Positions 1 to 13,575 of a stretch of 64,000 bases of DNA are shown in pieces; position 1 is the stretch's first letter; each line of letters opens with the position of its first letter. The stretch is taken from NCBI RefSeq assembly GCF_001949145.1, contig NW_019091364.1, forward strand, positions 2,280,892-2,344,891. The letters run 5' to 3'. The notes beneath the pieces are model-generated. The model was not told the origin of the DNA. It ran no database searches and saw nothing but the letters and a program-made list of their open reading frames with translations. A program made the position numbers and the translations under genes. Source of the stretch: Acanthaster planci. Lineage: Eukaryota > Echinodermata > Asteroidea > Valvatida > Acanthasteridae.

Positions 1-3000
1 CATCACCCATGGATATAAATCGATATGACGCAAGGGTCAGAGGTCACAAGTTGAAAGCCCGGATGTTTTGATTTCATTTCCCTAACGTGGTGGGTTCCCA
101 TTCAGCTGAGTGTGTTCCCTATAGTAATGAGGCGCACTTGAAAAAATCTCAGAAAATTCAAAATGATACGTTAGCATTTTGAAATTCTTTTAGTTTATCA
201 ATTCTTGTACAGCAACTTTCCTTCTGCGCACACACCCATCAACAAATAAGTTGTTTGTAACTCTGTTGTTATATGCCAACGCATGACTGTTGACGGTTTA
301 CGTTCAACAAGCCCACCTACCGGATCGGGAATAACCGAACATCAACGGAACCATCCGAACATGCAGAATGTAGAAGGGACGACTTCGGAATATTTCGGCA
401 ATTTCTGGAAAACTGGAGGAATTCCTCCAGTCCTGGTCACGTGACATTGGGTAATACCGGACCCTTGATTCGTCGGGTAGTCAGAATCATCGGTTCTGAT
501 ATCCAGACTACCATCCAACCAGAATACACTTTCGTATTTTGTACCTTAGCGCGAGCAGGGACGTTGGTTGCCTGAGCTACCTCGTTCCCAATTTGTGGTT
601 GACCGACCATCCAATAAGTCGAAACTCGGCTAATTAATGTTTTCTTATTAGCCTGGAGCAGCGCGGATGAATTTGGACTGAACTAATTCACGGACAAAAC
701 ACAACTCTCTATAACGACATGTCATCGAAGCTGCTGGGGTTGACTTAATGGGGATGATTGTTTTCCTGATTCTCATGTGAGAGTGGTGATGTGAAGGATT
801 CCAAGATTTCTCTTATCGACCTGTGCGCAAAGAATTTACATAATATAGTGCTCATAAAAATCTTACAATACTAGTTAGTACAGGGCAGAACCATTTAGAA
901 ATATATTTCATTTAGATAGCCATTACATACGCATCTTTTATAAAATTCTGTGATTGTACAACCTTCATCGTTACTCTTTTTTTGATAGTGTTTTAGACAA
1001 AAAATCTGATTGACTTTTGAAAATCTTTTTTTAAAGGTCAGACATCGAAATCCTGGTAAATCATTGACGTGACGTCATCGTCTTAATCTCCAACTTTTAT
1101 ATTTTTCCAACTTGAATGTGGATAATACGTACATGTTCATTTTTGTGCTTGTAATTAATTAACAAGTCATGCTACACAGACGTGACCAAGCCGGACTCAA
1201 GTCGCTTTTTGCAACTTCTGACTTAATAATTAACGTGGACTTGCAAAAAATAAAAAGACTTGATGTCATGTCTGGTACTTAACCTCCCCCGCCCACGAAG
1301 CACTCACCGCCGAGGACAAAAGACTGACCGAGGACAAGGGATGTAAACACCCTCCCATGCACACAGGCACTTTACAACACTGGACAGGGCTGAACAAAAA
1401 AGGCTTGACTACCAAGGTCAGGTGAAGAATGAATGTTTTTGTTCCCTTTGTAAGAAGCTAGCCGGAGGGGAGAGGGAAGTCAATTCTTCGAGGAAGCTCC
1501 CCCCCGAATAAAAAAACAGTCCCCGCTTTTCTTTCTTGCAGTCTCCTCCACGGCGAAAGAAAGGAAGAGATCGAGTACTGACATTTAATTTTTCTTCGCC
1601 TGGTGTATGAATGAAAAAGTCTGCGAATTATTTCGTGTAAAAGGGCCGGTCATCCGTAAAATCATGAGCGAGCTGACAAAGAAGTTTCAAAATAAACAAA
1701 ATTGCATTTCCTCCGGCAGGGTTTCTTGTGTTACTCTGGGTTTTTTGTTTCGTTTTGCACACTAGCACTGAAAATGCGTTGTATTTATGTCAGACGTTCA
1801 AGGTACAAAATGGGAAATTTCCATTAGTTGGGATTTTAAAACCACTCACAAAGAAGCCGAGGCCAAATTCGTCCTGTTGTTATGTGTATTGAATCTGTAC
1901 ACTCACGGAGAAAACTGCCCATTTTCATGGTACCATGGACGAAAACCACAGCCAGGTCAAAGCGCGTCGTCGCAATGCATATTCGGGAGACGTTAGAAGT
2001 CCCCTTGAACCTTGCTTTTGGCTATCTTTGTACTCGCTTGGCGCAGTACGTGTGGCGTACGTAGTCGTACACAGAAAATTCAGCATGTGGAAGGATTTTG
2101 AGTCCGTTGTTGCCAATTCGTCCTGCGTGTGGACCGAGCGCCAAGTCCCACCGTCAACCGTGCCCAACGCGGATAGAAAAGGCTTCATTTTGGTGGTATC
2201 ATGCACCAGGAGCAGCGCGGTGCAAAAGTCCCAACGCACCTCGATTTTTGTGTATGTTCGTATGGGATTTGTGGCACGCCCATCGCGGATCTCGGCGACA
2301 GTTCACGGAAGTGGCCCGCCTCCAGCGAATGCGTGTTTGACGGTGTGTTCTGTTCATCCGGTTGAACGTGTTTGCATAGTGGACGTCCACGCAAAAAAGG
2401 GCTTAATACGTGGGCACACAGTCCAACGAGCTACCCAATTCTTACTGCGGCCCATAGAGACGGCCTACAATCGGCTGTGCGGGTGGAAACCGCTTGTAAT
2501 AAGCACAAACAGCAGAAAGTGGCTTACAAGCACCCCCATTTTAGGGGATCCCCATTCCTCGAAAAATCTGTGGCCAACCGCCGGCAATGTAATGCATTGT
2601 CAACGCGAAACGTGTAACATCCGTCACTTAATGTTCCACCGCTGGAAAACGCCAATTCACGGCAGTCTGTGCTTCCAAAGAACTCATTGCCACACACGTA
2701 AATGGGCGCTTGACAAATCGAGCGTTACCTCGTGCTCTGGACCACTTACCCCACGTTCGTAACGTTACTTTTACAATTGAGTGAACGCAGTTGCAGTAAC
2801 TAGGCAAAGTGACGGTGGACCTCCAAAATAGGCTTCTTTTTACACAAGCCCCAGTCGCAAGCAGCATCACAGATTATGGACGCTTTAGTATTAATTAATA
2901 TAGCGGGTACGTTCTCTCCTCCATAACTCTGTGTGCTTTGTAACTCGGGATAAATAAAGTGTGTGTGATTGATTACTTTGAGACTTCACAATTGCCCCCC

Positions 3001-5011
3001 TATAGAGAGGAAGTGCTTGCATATATACAGCAAGGGACAACCCACACAAGAAGACCCAAATCGTAAAATTCTTCATTAAATAAGAAATGAAAGACCAAAA
3101 TGACCATGAGAAAGTTCTTTCTAACGGATATAGAAAAATCACACCAAAATCACCGACATGTTAATCGCAAAATTACCAACATCAAAATCGAAATGTTGCC
3201 AAACTATGGCCAGAAAACACGAAGTCTCAATGTCAAAATGGAGACAGTTGGCATTCAGGCGTTTCTAGAGGGGAAGGCGTAACACCCGTTTCAGACACGC
3301 GTTCCAAAGTCGAACCAAATTAAAAGCAAAGTTTGCATTAAGTACGGCAAGAGCGCGACGCCTGCGTGCTTGCAGGCAAAAAAGAGATTGACACTTCAAG
3401 GCACTCGTGACTACACCAGACCAACTTGGTTTCAAACGTCGCCGAACCCAATGCAAGTGAATTCGTCTGTCTGAAACCAAATTTTAGTTGGTCGACCCGA
3501 GAGGCTCAATTCTATTTGATTCGGCGCGACCCCTAGATAAAACACCTGCCTGAAACAGGTGTAACTTTTTTTTTTAATCCAGCATAAGATTTGTACATTG
3601 GTCTTGGTCCTCTATTTCACATTCGATCACACCCAATGATATTTAAACCTAAAAGGGCGATTTTTCAGCTGGTTTTGAAGTGGGAATTTCACTTGTGCAA
3701 TTTTATTGTTTGTAATAATCTCATTGTGACGCTTTCAGGTTAGTGTGTGACTTGTTTAATCGTCTCTCCCTTGTTTTTGTAGATCAGTAGTGGGCTGGTC
3801 GTTGTTGGTTTTCTTTTCAGTGTTTTACTTTGTTATGTATCGTTATTCAGAGCCTCATTTTATCAACACGTCATACAATATTGTTTTGTTTTTATTTACA
3901 GTTTTGATCAGCTCGAGTGGAACACGGAATGTAGTGCGTCTGTGTCCCCGTATGCCACGAGGTCGAGGGCCGAGTTGAAGTGCACCCCCAAGCGGCAAAA
4001 GAAAGACAAATGAGAGTAAGTTTTCTAAGCGGGTTCTTGCACGCGTTGTGCGTGTACGCAGAGACCATTCATTGATTAATAAGGAATTAATTCGTTACGC
4101 GTACCCAGCGTCCTCCGCGTCAACACGCCATTGATCTCCACCATAAACGCGCGCCTGCGCGGTGAATAATAATAATAAAAAACCAAAACACGCCCTCTTT
4201 TGTTCCGCTCCGGGACACTGACGCACTACTTCATTCCTCGTTCCATGAGCGCGAGCGTGATAACGAATTTATCTTCAAGGAAACTTGACGCACATTAAAG
4301 AAAGTAGAGGGGCCTATGCGCGCTCTACATTAAAAAAACAAACAAAAAAGACTTATTTCAATAACAACAATAACAACAGGGCTTATACTAAGAAAGGAAA
4401 TTGTTAAAATTGTACTTGCATTTAAACACATGACGATCAGCATGGGCAAACACACCAACTTTGAATTTACAGTCATGCAAATGTGCGTTTGCTTTTAGCG
4501 TACAAAATAGCGTAATGTGTTGCTTTAGAAAAGCGCATTACGAAGGGTTTAATACGAACAGTGCAATACGGTTGTTAAGTTACACTGCTTGTTGCCATGG
4601 ATCGACCAATCAGCATTGAGAATTCAAGTTTGCCTGATGATAATATTCCGTATCAGGAGAGACGGTAGTAAGTCCACGGTGTAAATCATAAGTAAAATGT
4701 TAAATCATACAAAGGACATACGCGACATTTCTTCACATGAACGATGGTGTCGCTATACATATCTTGTTTTATATCCATAACATAGAGAGATCCATTTCAA
4801 GATACCTCCAAACAATCAATTAATGCCTTCAAACGGTTAGGCATGTTTCAAAGGTATCTTGTATGATAATCGGAGATATCTTGAAATGATTAGACATATC
4901 TTGAAGAAGTGGAAGGAAAATAGAGTAATTTGACATGATTAAAAGGGGCCCCCTTTTACTTAAAAAAGTCACTTTTTGTTTAAAATATTGGTTGATTGTT
5001 TTTAAACTCAC
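1..5011. other. Gene A intron 5 or 3' flank; no gene recognised
   Basis: No GT29 exon 6 or 7 is visible on either strand. The stretch is mostly A/T-rich. Near 1787-2870 several frames on both strands stay open, the longest being 1935-2762 on the plus strand. A small hairpin with ACACCTG/CAGGTGT arms lies at 3541-3561. Nothing else is recognisable. Confidence 0.5.
1935..2762 (+). other. Unexplained 275-codon open frame
   Basis: An ATG-started frame of 275 codons, antisense to gene A. The predicted protein is rich in Ser, Arg, Thr, Val and Cys, shows no domain, signal peptide or repeat that I recognise, and overlaps open frames on the other strand (1925-2239), a sign of a locally stop-poor stretch. 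It is long for chance in this genome, so it is recorded, but I see no splice context, no known family and no promoter. Most likely it is non-coding or an old mobile-element remnant. Confidence 0.15.
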
Positions 5012-8000
5012 CTGAGCCCATTGACTCCATGCGCTGGTGGTGGCTTCATATCCCGGATCATGTTGAGGGCGTAGAGGGTATCGTAAGTTTTGAACATGGT
5101 GTAAAAGAATATAACGTCCTGCAGATGCAAACAAAATGTAGGTAACATTATAGCTAATAAATTGTCAAGCATACAAAGAATTTACAAAAGCGTCTATCAC
5201 GTTGTTGTTGTTGTTTTGCACCAAAGCCTTTTTCGCTTTGCACCAGTGAGGCCCGAGTTCGAGTCGCGGCTTGGCCCAAGCTTTAAGTGCATTTGGTTTC
5301 CAGTCCATACTCGCTCTCGCAGGTTTTCTCCGGGCACTCCGGTTTCCTCCTGCCTCTAAAACTGGACCTTCGTCCTAACTCCGTAATGTGATGCTGATTA
5401 ATAAAGTGTATGAATAAACGTACAGTTATTGGCGCAAATAGCCTGAGTTGCTGGAAGCGCCTTTAAAACAACATCTATCAACGTACCTTGTCCACAACAT
5501 CAGGTACGTGCTCAGACTCGGGGAAGAAGGTGTAGAAGGTGGTTTTCGTTCCCACGTTTTGGGCGTGCGATCCCTTCGAAATGGCTCGGTTCAACCTGCA
5601 GTAACCACCCCAACGAAAGTTAAGGAACACACAAGGTATCATAAACACGGGGCTGCATTTCATGGAAAATTTGACTTTGAGCCAATGGAACCATAATAAT
5701 GCAAAATCCCCTAAAAATCTTTCATTTCTGTGATTTTCTGCATATGAGTGGAAATCTAAGGCACATTTTGTCTTTAAAAACTTGCAGAAAGTTGCATCCT
5801 CGTTTTTATTGTCAACATTTGAGCTGCTAAAATGAAAACAAAATTTGGTATTTTCAAGGCCCTTCTCCCCCAATGTCCTGACTTCATTTTTTTGCAGGCC
5901 TGGTTAATAAAAGCATCGAGGTATAAAACAGGTTGTTAATTATATTCATCTGGGATTCGACAAAACAGAATTCATAATGCAACAATCTGAAGAGACACTG
6001 TGCAAAGCTTTTGTCCCACAGAAATACAGAGCAGACCTTTCGTAATAAAAACAGCTTTCTGAGAGATGGCTGCCATGCACAACCCCTGCTTAAAAAGGCG
6101 GGAACATGACGCACCGAAACACGTAGTCGTGGCTGTCGATTTCTTTCCCGGCACCAGACCCGTTCAGGATGCCCCCGCAGCCTACCACCGCACACCTGAT
6201 GCAAGCCTGACTCGATCGCTGCAGGGGTAGGTCAGGGTTGGCGAAGTTCGGATGGCCGATGATGTCGTTGAAAACTGCAAATAAGGGTAATAAAACACTG
6301 TCAATTTCATTGTTGTACTTACATAAATCTTTTTTGTTTTAGCTAAAAAAAAACAAAAACAAAAACAAACAACCCAACACCCCAACCAACCCAACAAACA
6401 AACAACCCAACAAACAAACAAACAAACAAACACACACAGATGCAGGGATGTCTCAAGAGCCCGAAAAGTCTTCAGCGCTTTCATAATTATACAAATGATG
6501 AGCCTGTCGAAAATTACCTCTTAAATGTCGAGTCTATTTTCGGCATTTCCTTCAAGATATTGTTCGAAACCACTCCGACAAGCTTCAATTAATGTAATAC
6601 ATGAAAAAGCATACATCTCAGCTGTTGTATTTTGCTCTTAATAGGCTCGTGTTTAATTGCCCTTTGAATACTTTTTCTAGACAAAAAAGCTTCAGGCGAG
6701 CAGAAGGCTATGTCCACCCAGGCTTTACGAACAACATAAAGCGCATCTTTTTAACTTTGGCTGATTTTTTAAAATCATTTTTCCCATTCACTGGATTTCA
6801 CCACCACAGTAGAATTTAGCTTTCAGAGGATAGTTAAAGATTCTGTTGGTGTGGTCATATCTGATAACACCTTGAAGTATTGTTTTTAACATTACAGTGT
6901 TTTGAATTTGTATAAAAAACCCCAAACCTGACCATTAAAAAGGTGACATTAAAAAAAGTTAAATTTTGGGCCCCGTAGAAAAATTTTAACACCCCTTAAA
7001 TACTGTGTCGTGGGTCCGCCCTTCTCAGCAACTTACAGCATTAAACTCAGCAGTCAACTTACGTGAATTGTTCATTCCTCGGACCCCAAAGGGAAGCACG
7101 TACTGTTTGAGGGCATCGTAGTTGCGCAAGTCCTCCTTGTCCAGAAACACCTTAACGCCCGGTCTGAATCGATCCCGAAACCACTTGGAATACTTGCTCA
7201 CGGAGGACAGGGTTTTCGGACACCCCTGATAGTAAAAGGGGGGTTTAATACACGCGGAAAGGAATTACCGGGGACATATTCGAGGCTCGTTGACTCCTTA
7301 GATAGTGTTCCTCTTTTATTATTCTAATTTTTCAGCGCATTTTACTGAGCTGCTGAGATCGTTGACATTACGCCTACATTCCTTGCACTCCCACTCCCAT
7401 AATAATCTTTCATGTCCGCTTACGTTGTCAAAGGCCAAGAATACAAAGAGTGCACTTCCTAGAATTAGGAAAACTCCTTCCATATATAGCCAAGTATTTC
7501 CACTGGCGCGTAAAGCAATATGACACCACAGGAAAAAAAACCCATAAGAATCCCAACTGAGCATATGCTGACAAAAGACAAAATAATTGGCTCAGATGGC
7601 TTTCACAATGCCAGCACTGGGAACGTGAAAGCAGACACGAAAGGCCAAATCTTTTCACGTCTGTTTTTCATGTTTATTTAACGCACACAGCCTTACATGT
7701 GTATACTTGTGGGGTATTTCCTTGTTCTAAAAACTCCCACACAACACGGACAAAATTTCAAATCACTGCCATTTCAACCAAATTCAGTTTCCTGGGTTGA
7801 AATCTCGACCGTACGTCCCTTATATAAAACACTTCAATGGGCGACGGATGAATTGCACTTGAAAACTCCTCCTTGTTGAGTAAATTTGAAATATCTATTT
7901 CGTGAAATTCTTGTGGGGCACCACTTTAGTGCCCAACAAGGATCAAAATTGGCCTTGTGGGGGTACCTTCCATTGGTCGGGCACCTCAGACAAGGCACCA

Positions 8001-8895
8001 TGTACACACACACCGTCGTGTGCTCCGTGATATTCGGGTGTGGGCCAAAGAATAAATCATCCGTCGCTGTATCGAACACACTGCCACGATCAGACAGTAC
8101 GGGTAAACACACCCATGGAGGCTTCAATGCCGTTGAATCGAAATATTCAAACCTTTAAGCACTGGGGTTGTTTGCCAAAATGAAATCCTTAAAACAGAGT
8201 AGCTTCTTCAAGATTTGTGGTAAATGAACACTCCGCCCATTCTGATAGGGAGTTTGACGGAGAAAATGAGAACGAAAAGGGACGTGATGATGTTCCCAGT
8301 TCCGAGTCCCGCCGCGATAAAACTTTCCCCGGACACAAGACCTAAATAGGGGTTTTCTGAACACACTTGATGTTCAGGATTACTGAAAGTCAAAACAGTT
8401 GATCTCACAAAAGGTTGACACGATGTTTTATATCAATGGAAAAAAACCTAAAAAAACTAAAAACAACAAAAAAAGACTTCTTACCGATGGCTTGTAAAAA
8501 CGATCTTTGGTGAAGGGCAGCTTGCCAAGATTTCTCTTGGACTTCTCCTGCTGCTCCTTCTTTTTCTTCTTCTCTACCTCCATCTCGACATCTTTAATCC
8601 TCTCTTCCTTCATCTCGACGTCCTTGTTCTCCCGGACTGGAGGGGTTTGGAGCGGTCCTTTCTTTTCCGAGATTGAACCGAGTTGGATCTCCTCCCTGCG
8701 TTCCACATCGGTGATGGCGTGGTTCAGTTGTGCTCTGTTGTGGACCACGATCACAACCACCGCAAGCAAGCCGTACAGGATTATTGTGGCCAAGAAAGCG
8801 CGGTTCAAATATCGCAGCGTGGTCATCTTTGGCGGGCGTCTGACATCAATCCGGAACGGCGATTGGCTGAGTGCCGGATGTCTTGTGGATGACAT
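5012..8895 (-). CDS. Gene A: ST6GalNAc-I/II-type sialyltransferase (GT29), exons 1-5, 3' end not found
   Basis: Exons on the minus strand, 5' to 3': 8485-8895, 7063-7225, 6115-6274, 5487-5595, 5012-5118; all junctions are GT-AG and phases are 0,1,2,0,2. The 950 coding nt give 316 residues of an expected ~425. Residues ~29-50 form a membrane anchor, so a type II Golgi protein is inferred. The stem after it is very rich in Lys and Glu. Exon 2 carries the CPKT...PFG region. Exons 3-4 carry sialyl motif L, starting [11 protein letters not shown] (Cys219, Cys224), then [10 protein letters not shown] and [10 protein letters not shown]. The start is the first ATG; a second in-frame ATG at 8826 (residue 24, A at -3) lies closer to the anchor and could be the real one. 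Exons for motif S, motif III and motif VS are not visible between 1 and 5011. They may lie beyond the left edge, which needs an intron over 5 kb, or may be lost. Intron 2 has an A/C-rich tract and intron 4 a SINE; introns 1 and 3 show nothing recognisable. Confidence 0.9.
5205..5425 (+). mobile_element. tRNA-derived SINE in gene A intron 4
   Basis: A Pol III box B-like motif GAGTTCGAGTC lies at 5255-5265. It is followed by the metazoan SINE-type core TTTTCTCCGGGCACTCCGG at 5323-5341 and an A/T-rich tail (AATAAAGTGTATGAATAAA) near 5399-5418. Inserted antisense to gene A. The box A half is weak. Confidence 0.6.
6339..6441. repeat. A/C-rich low-complexity tract
   Basis: About 100 nt made only of A and C on the plus strand (CAAA, CCAA and AACCC units) in gene A intron 2; T/G-rich in the gene's own sense. 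Similar tracts lie at 12770-12900 and 59908-59997. Confidence 0.8.
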
Positions 8896-11800
8896 CTCAG
8901 CATTCGTCCAAGTAGGGTGCAGCTCAAAAATATCAGTTACTTTTGAAGATCATAGGTTGACCAGTCAGCCTCTGCCGAATGCCGTTTGCATGGAAGGGAA
9001 CTTCAAAGACTGCCTTCGCCTTGTGTCGCCATCAGAGATTCGAAGCTTCAAATCTTAAATGTGGGCTTGCTGCACACGTGTGGCTTAATACGATCAAATT
9101 GTCCAATAGAACAACAGCTCAGATATACTCCTTCCCTTGGTTGATGATGGATTTATTTCTAGCGTCAAATGACAAGAAAACTTTTCAGCAACGAACCATT
9201 TTCAAGACACAATGTACTCTTTAGGAATAAATTCAACCTTGCTTGAGAGAGCACCAAGTTGAACGCCGAGCCTTGCGTCTAGTGTGTCACGTGCTCCCAA
9301 GTTATTTTTTGATTTAAAAACCGATTGGAAATCAGGCCTAAATCAGCGCAGAATTCTGTCAACGTGGCGGCCGTGTTTTCGCAAGCGCGCATGCGATCCA
9401 CATACTCGGCCACAGCTGACTTTGTTCCCAGGCCTATCATGAGGATTGTAGCCGAACAGATGTTGGATTTTTTTATTTTTTGACTCCTCAGGGTCGATAT
9501 TGACCATACAGATCGATGCATGTCACACTCACTTACCCACAGCATATATACACCTACACAACGGTGGATCCTGAACCTTTTTTTTTTTGAGGGAGACATT
9601 TTCTTGGGAACCAAACAATTTGGGTAATCCCTTCTTCGTTGCCCCAGTCACGATTCCCAAGAGGTGTAGCATGTGTTCATGTGTGAACCTGTATCTCTTT
9701 TGCACGTGCAATTTTGGACGTGCATTATATTTTGCATGAAAAGTGCAAAACGGACAAGGCTTGCACTGATCAACGAGTCGTTTATTCCCCTGAACGCCAC
9801 ACCGCTTAAATGGTAAATGGTGTTGGAAGGAACTCTTCGACGTTCATAAATTTCGTCAAAAAGGAGTTGTCAGCAAATGATGAAGCACGGTGGCTCAACG
9901 AAATTTTGAAAGTGGTCGACAAAACACGCACTTGCTGGTTCACGATATAAAGACTCTCTCACATTATGTCGACTCAGTGATGCATGCGCAGGTGGCCGCG
10001 CAGTGGCGCAAGGCACTGGGTTTCATCACCGACCCGATTGCACAATTGCCCGTGCATGACAAACCCCGGTATGTACATTATACAGCGAAGGCCTACCTGT
10101 TCGGGCTTCAAGCCAGGAACGTTATATTCGCACAGCGCTAAAATCAGTGCAACTCCGTTATGCACACTTTGGTGCGGCGGAATGCAACAACATAAGCAGA
10201 GGGATCGTTCTATAAATCCAGGGTCCAAAAGTGTGACATTTTTGTGTCCCGGCCTGTTACACCTGACCTGCGTAATTAGACATGGAAATAGCTACCACTG
10301 AAATTGATTTCAAACTGTTTCTGGCAGGTAATTTGCATAAATCAGAGAACGTGCTTTGAACTTACAAAATTATACGTCAGATCTGACAGGTACATGAAAA
10401 AAACTGGACCCCTAATAAACCAAGAGGTTTTAGCACACCAAGCCAGTTACAGATTAATACACACATACATGTATGTCTTCTAAAACTAAACACATTTGTG
10501 CACAAAAAAAATCTGGGTGTATGAGGGTGTGGTGTGGTGCAGTCACATAAAACAGATGAGATTAGAAACTTTTCATGTTGGAGGTAGCAGTTAAACTAAA
10601 TAGATTTGCGGTAGCACCATGGATATATCTCTTTTGTTTTTAGTACATGGGGTTCTGACAAGAACTAATGGTACTCAAATAAAAAAGTCATCTTAATATG
10701 GAAGGCACGCTCGACGTGCATGGGGGGGGGGGGCGGGGGACCACGCAGTGACCCCCTTGACGATATGAAGTACATGTCTGCCGAACTTCGACAACTCGAG
10801 AATCATGAAACGATCCGAAATGGTGGACATATATATATCTGAGGGTTACTTCACAGAACCAAACTGCCATTTGCGCGCATGCATTTGCGGCTTTGATGTC
10901 TTTATTTCGATGTCTCAGTGCTGGTATTTTAGAGCGGTCGACTCTAGTGAAGCACGAATTTTCCGCATGACGATCGCCTGGGTCAAGCGGTATAGTTTGC
11001 TGGCCCATGTAAGCACTCGATTCACACTCGCCGTTCGAACTGCAATGTTTCATTGTATATACATACATGCATACATATATGTATAAGGCTGTAAATAATC
11101 GAGCACTTTAACCAACGTTAAATATAACGAATATTTTGATGCATAATCAACAAAGAACGCTGGGATGTGAAACAAGAACCTTATCAGCTGAACTTGCCCC
11201 CGGACTTAAATCAACTGTGCTGCATGTCATGACACACTCCGAACTGCGCGCAGTCACACACAGCATTTTTTTATCCATTTTGTTTTGTTTTTTTTTCCAC
11301 GGTGTGGGAAGTCGAATCAAATAAGGCGGGTCATTCAGTCTCAAGTGCTGTACGTTCCGGCTTCAGAACAACTGTAACCTTCAAGGTACGGTACGCTGTC
11401 GACTCATTAATGAACGTGATGTTAAATTTTGCACTCACCTGCGTCGCCGTTTTGGAGTTGATGACGTAGATGTCGTGGCTGCCTAGTGCTGTCTGGTTAT
11501 TGGTTTGGTTCCACACTCGTATATAAAAACACCGCCGTGTCAAGGTTAACTTTGTACAGAAATGGCTGTGTACTTTCGCTGTATTGTGACTTGTATATCG
11601 CGTTTTTTTGGCAAGCCGCGGGTAGGCCTAGGAGTTCCTGCCTCTTTGTTGTAAAAGGAAAACTTTTTAAAGTCTTATAGGCCTATATGATCTGCGTATT
11701 GTGCTATCTTTTGAAGAAAATATATGCACCAAGTGGCACTACATTTTTGAGAAAAAAAATTATATGTTATTTTTGTTTCCCTTTGTGGGTGTGGATGACA

Positions 11801-13575
11801 GTCCGTTAGTTACCGAACAAAGACACCCCCCCCAACTGTGGAAAAATTGCCCCAACAGATTAGCATTGATAAACATCGGTCTGCCGTTGGCTGCCAACTG
11901 CCCAGACCCCGTTCCCATGGTGAAGCTGTTCATTGTCAACAGTTAAAGGATGCAGGATACATTGGGGTGTAATTTCTGTTGACAGCGCGTCGGGTAAATA
12001 GCTACCGCTCCCACGCGACGAACAATAGTTTGCCTCGAAAGAGAAATTATTTCTCGTCAGTGACCGCTGCTTCTGGGACATCAGTCCCACCCTAACGGAT
12101 CTTATTTCACGGACCACGAGGAAGGAACAAATTAGCGGCTATATTTTGAGTGAGCTTTGACTTTTTTCGTGGAAATCGTCGTTACCGCAGTTGCAAGGAA
12201 AGGGGCACGTGCTCACTTTCTGTAAAGATTTGCATACCGACGTCGCGGACTGCTTCTCAAAGGAAATGATATAATTTCCAATGTGTTCGCACATAATTCC
12301 TCAGCTTGAAATCGTCAGGTCTAGAAATTACGTGAGTTCTGCCAAGGAAACACTCGATGCGACGGTGCTGGCCACGAGGACAATAACTTTTCTCGTCGAG
12401 GAAAGGTTTTTCTGGGAACACGTTTCAGTTAAATAACAGCTGCTATACATGAAATGAAATTTTTAAATGTACACAGCTATGCACAGAGCCTGAGTACTAC
12501 AGTGCATTCATAATGAATTTGCTTTCAAAAGGTTTTTAAAGGTGTGAACACGAAGGGTCTATTTGTAAAACAAGTTTTAGAAACTCGAAGAACTTCAAAC
12601 TTGACCCAATGCGCGTTTGGAAAGGGTCGACAAATTTCGCGCGTTGTGATTGGCCAACGCGTTGCAAACTCTTGGAGGCTCACTATTGGGAATCACCCGT
12701 ATTCTCAATAAAAAGGTTACGTGTTGTCATGATGTGTAATAAAAGACAACGACAAAGATGACAAGGCGGCACCGACAACCAAAATAAAACAAACTAAAAA
12801 ACAAAAGCAACAGATAAACAAAAGCATAAAAGTGAAAACCAACAAACAGACCTAACCAAAAAACAACTACACGAAACAAACAACAAACAAACGACCCCAA
12901 AACACACGTGAAAAAGAGGTAACAAGAAACGAGGGAGTGGTTTCAACATATTTTCATCAAATCCTATTCTTATTTCATGGCATTGAGAAGGATTTAACCG
13001 TAACTAACAAGGTTTTTTAATGAAATGACTCAAATCACTGTCACAAAAAATTTAAAAATTTTAGAATTTTAAAATGCGATCTGGTTGAAGTTCAAAAAAA
13101 CAAAATGACATGAATACACAACAGAACGCACTTGCGTATCACTCCACAGTATTTACTGGGGTGGAAAATTGTGCCAGAAAGAGATAATATTGATAAACAG
13201 AGAATCTTTCCTGTGTAACCGCTTAACGGTGAACACTCACCGACAAATCGATCCCCGCTATAGCGGTTATCGCGATAAGCTGTATCCGCGCGCTTCCACG
13301 GTCCACAGACAATAAGACAGAGGTTGTCATAATGGATTTTGTTGGCTTTGCTGATGACGAGCAATATCAAAGTCCAACCAGCGAGCTATATTTATGGCGT
13401 ATCAACGCCCTCTCATCGATGGAATAGGAAACACGTACGAGTTGACGTGGCAGAGCCTTTTCCAAACGAAAACAACGACACGATCATGGAAAGACTGAAA
13501 AAAACGCAACGAACGCTGCAGCTGAGAAATTTGGAGATTTTTTTTTAACTTTACCGAGTTTGTACCAGGTAAATC
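8896..13575. other. Spacer between the divergent genes A and B
   Basis: 4.7 kb separating the start codons of two head-to-head genes; promoters and 5' UTRs of both should lie here. No TATA box stands out near either start. It contains a G-run near 10721-10737, an ATACATACATGCATAC-type stretch near 11055, the A/C tract at 12770 and several unconvincing short open frames. Confidence 0.6.
12770..12910. repeat. A/C-rich low-complexity tract
   Basis: Purine/cytosine-rich CAAAA and ACAAAC units with almost no G or T, in the spacer between genes A and B, about 700 nt upstream of gene B. Confidence 0.7.

Noticed and set aside
9890-10141. 83-codon frame between genes A and B
   Set aside because: It starts at a non-ATG codon, has no splice context and no family resemblance.
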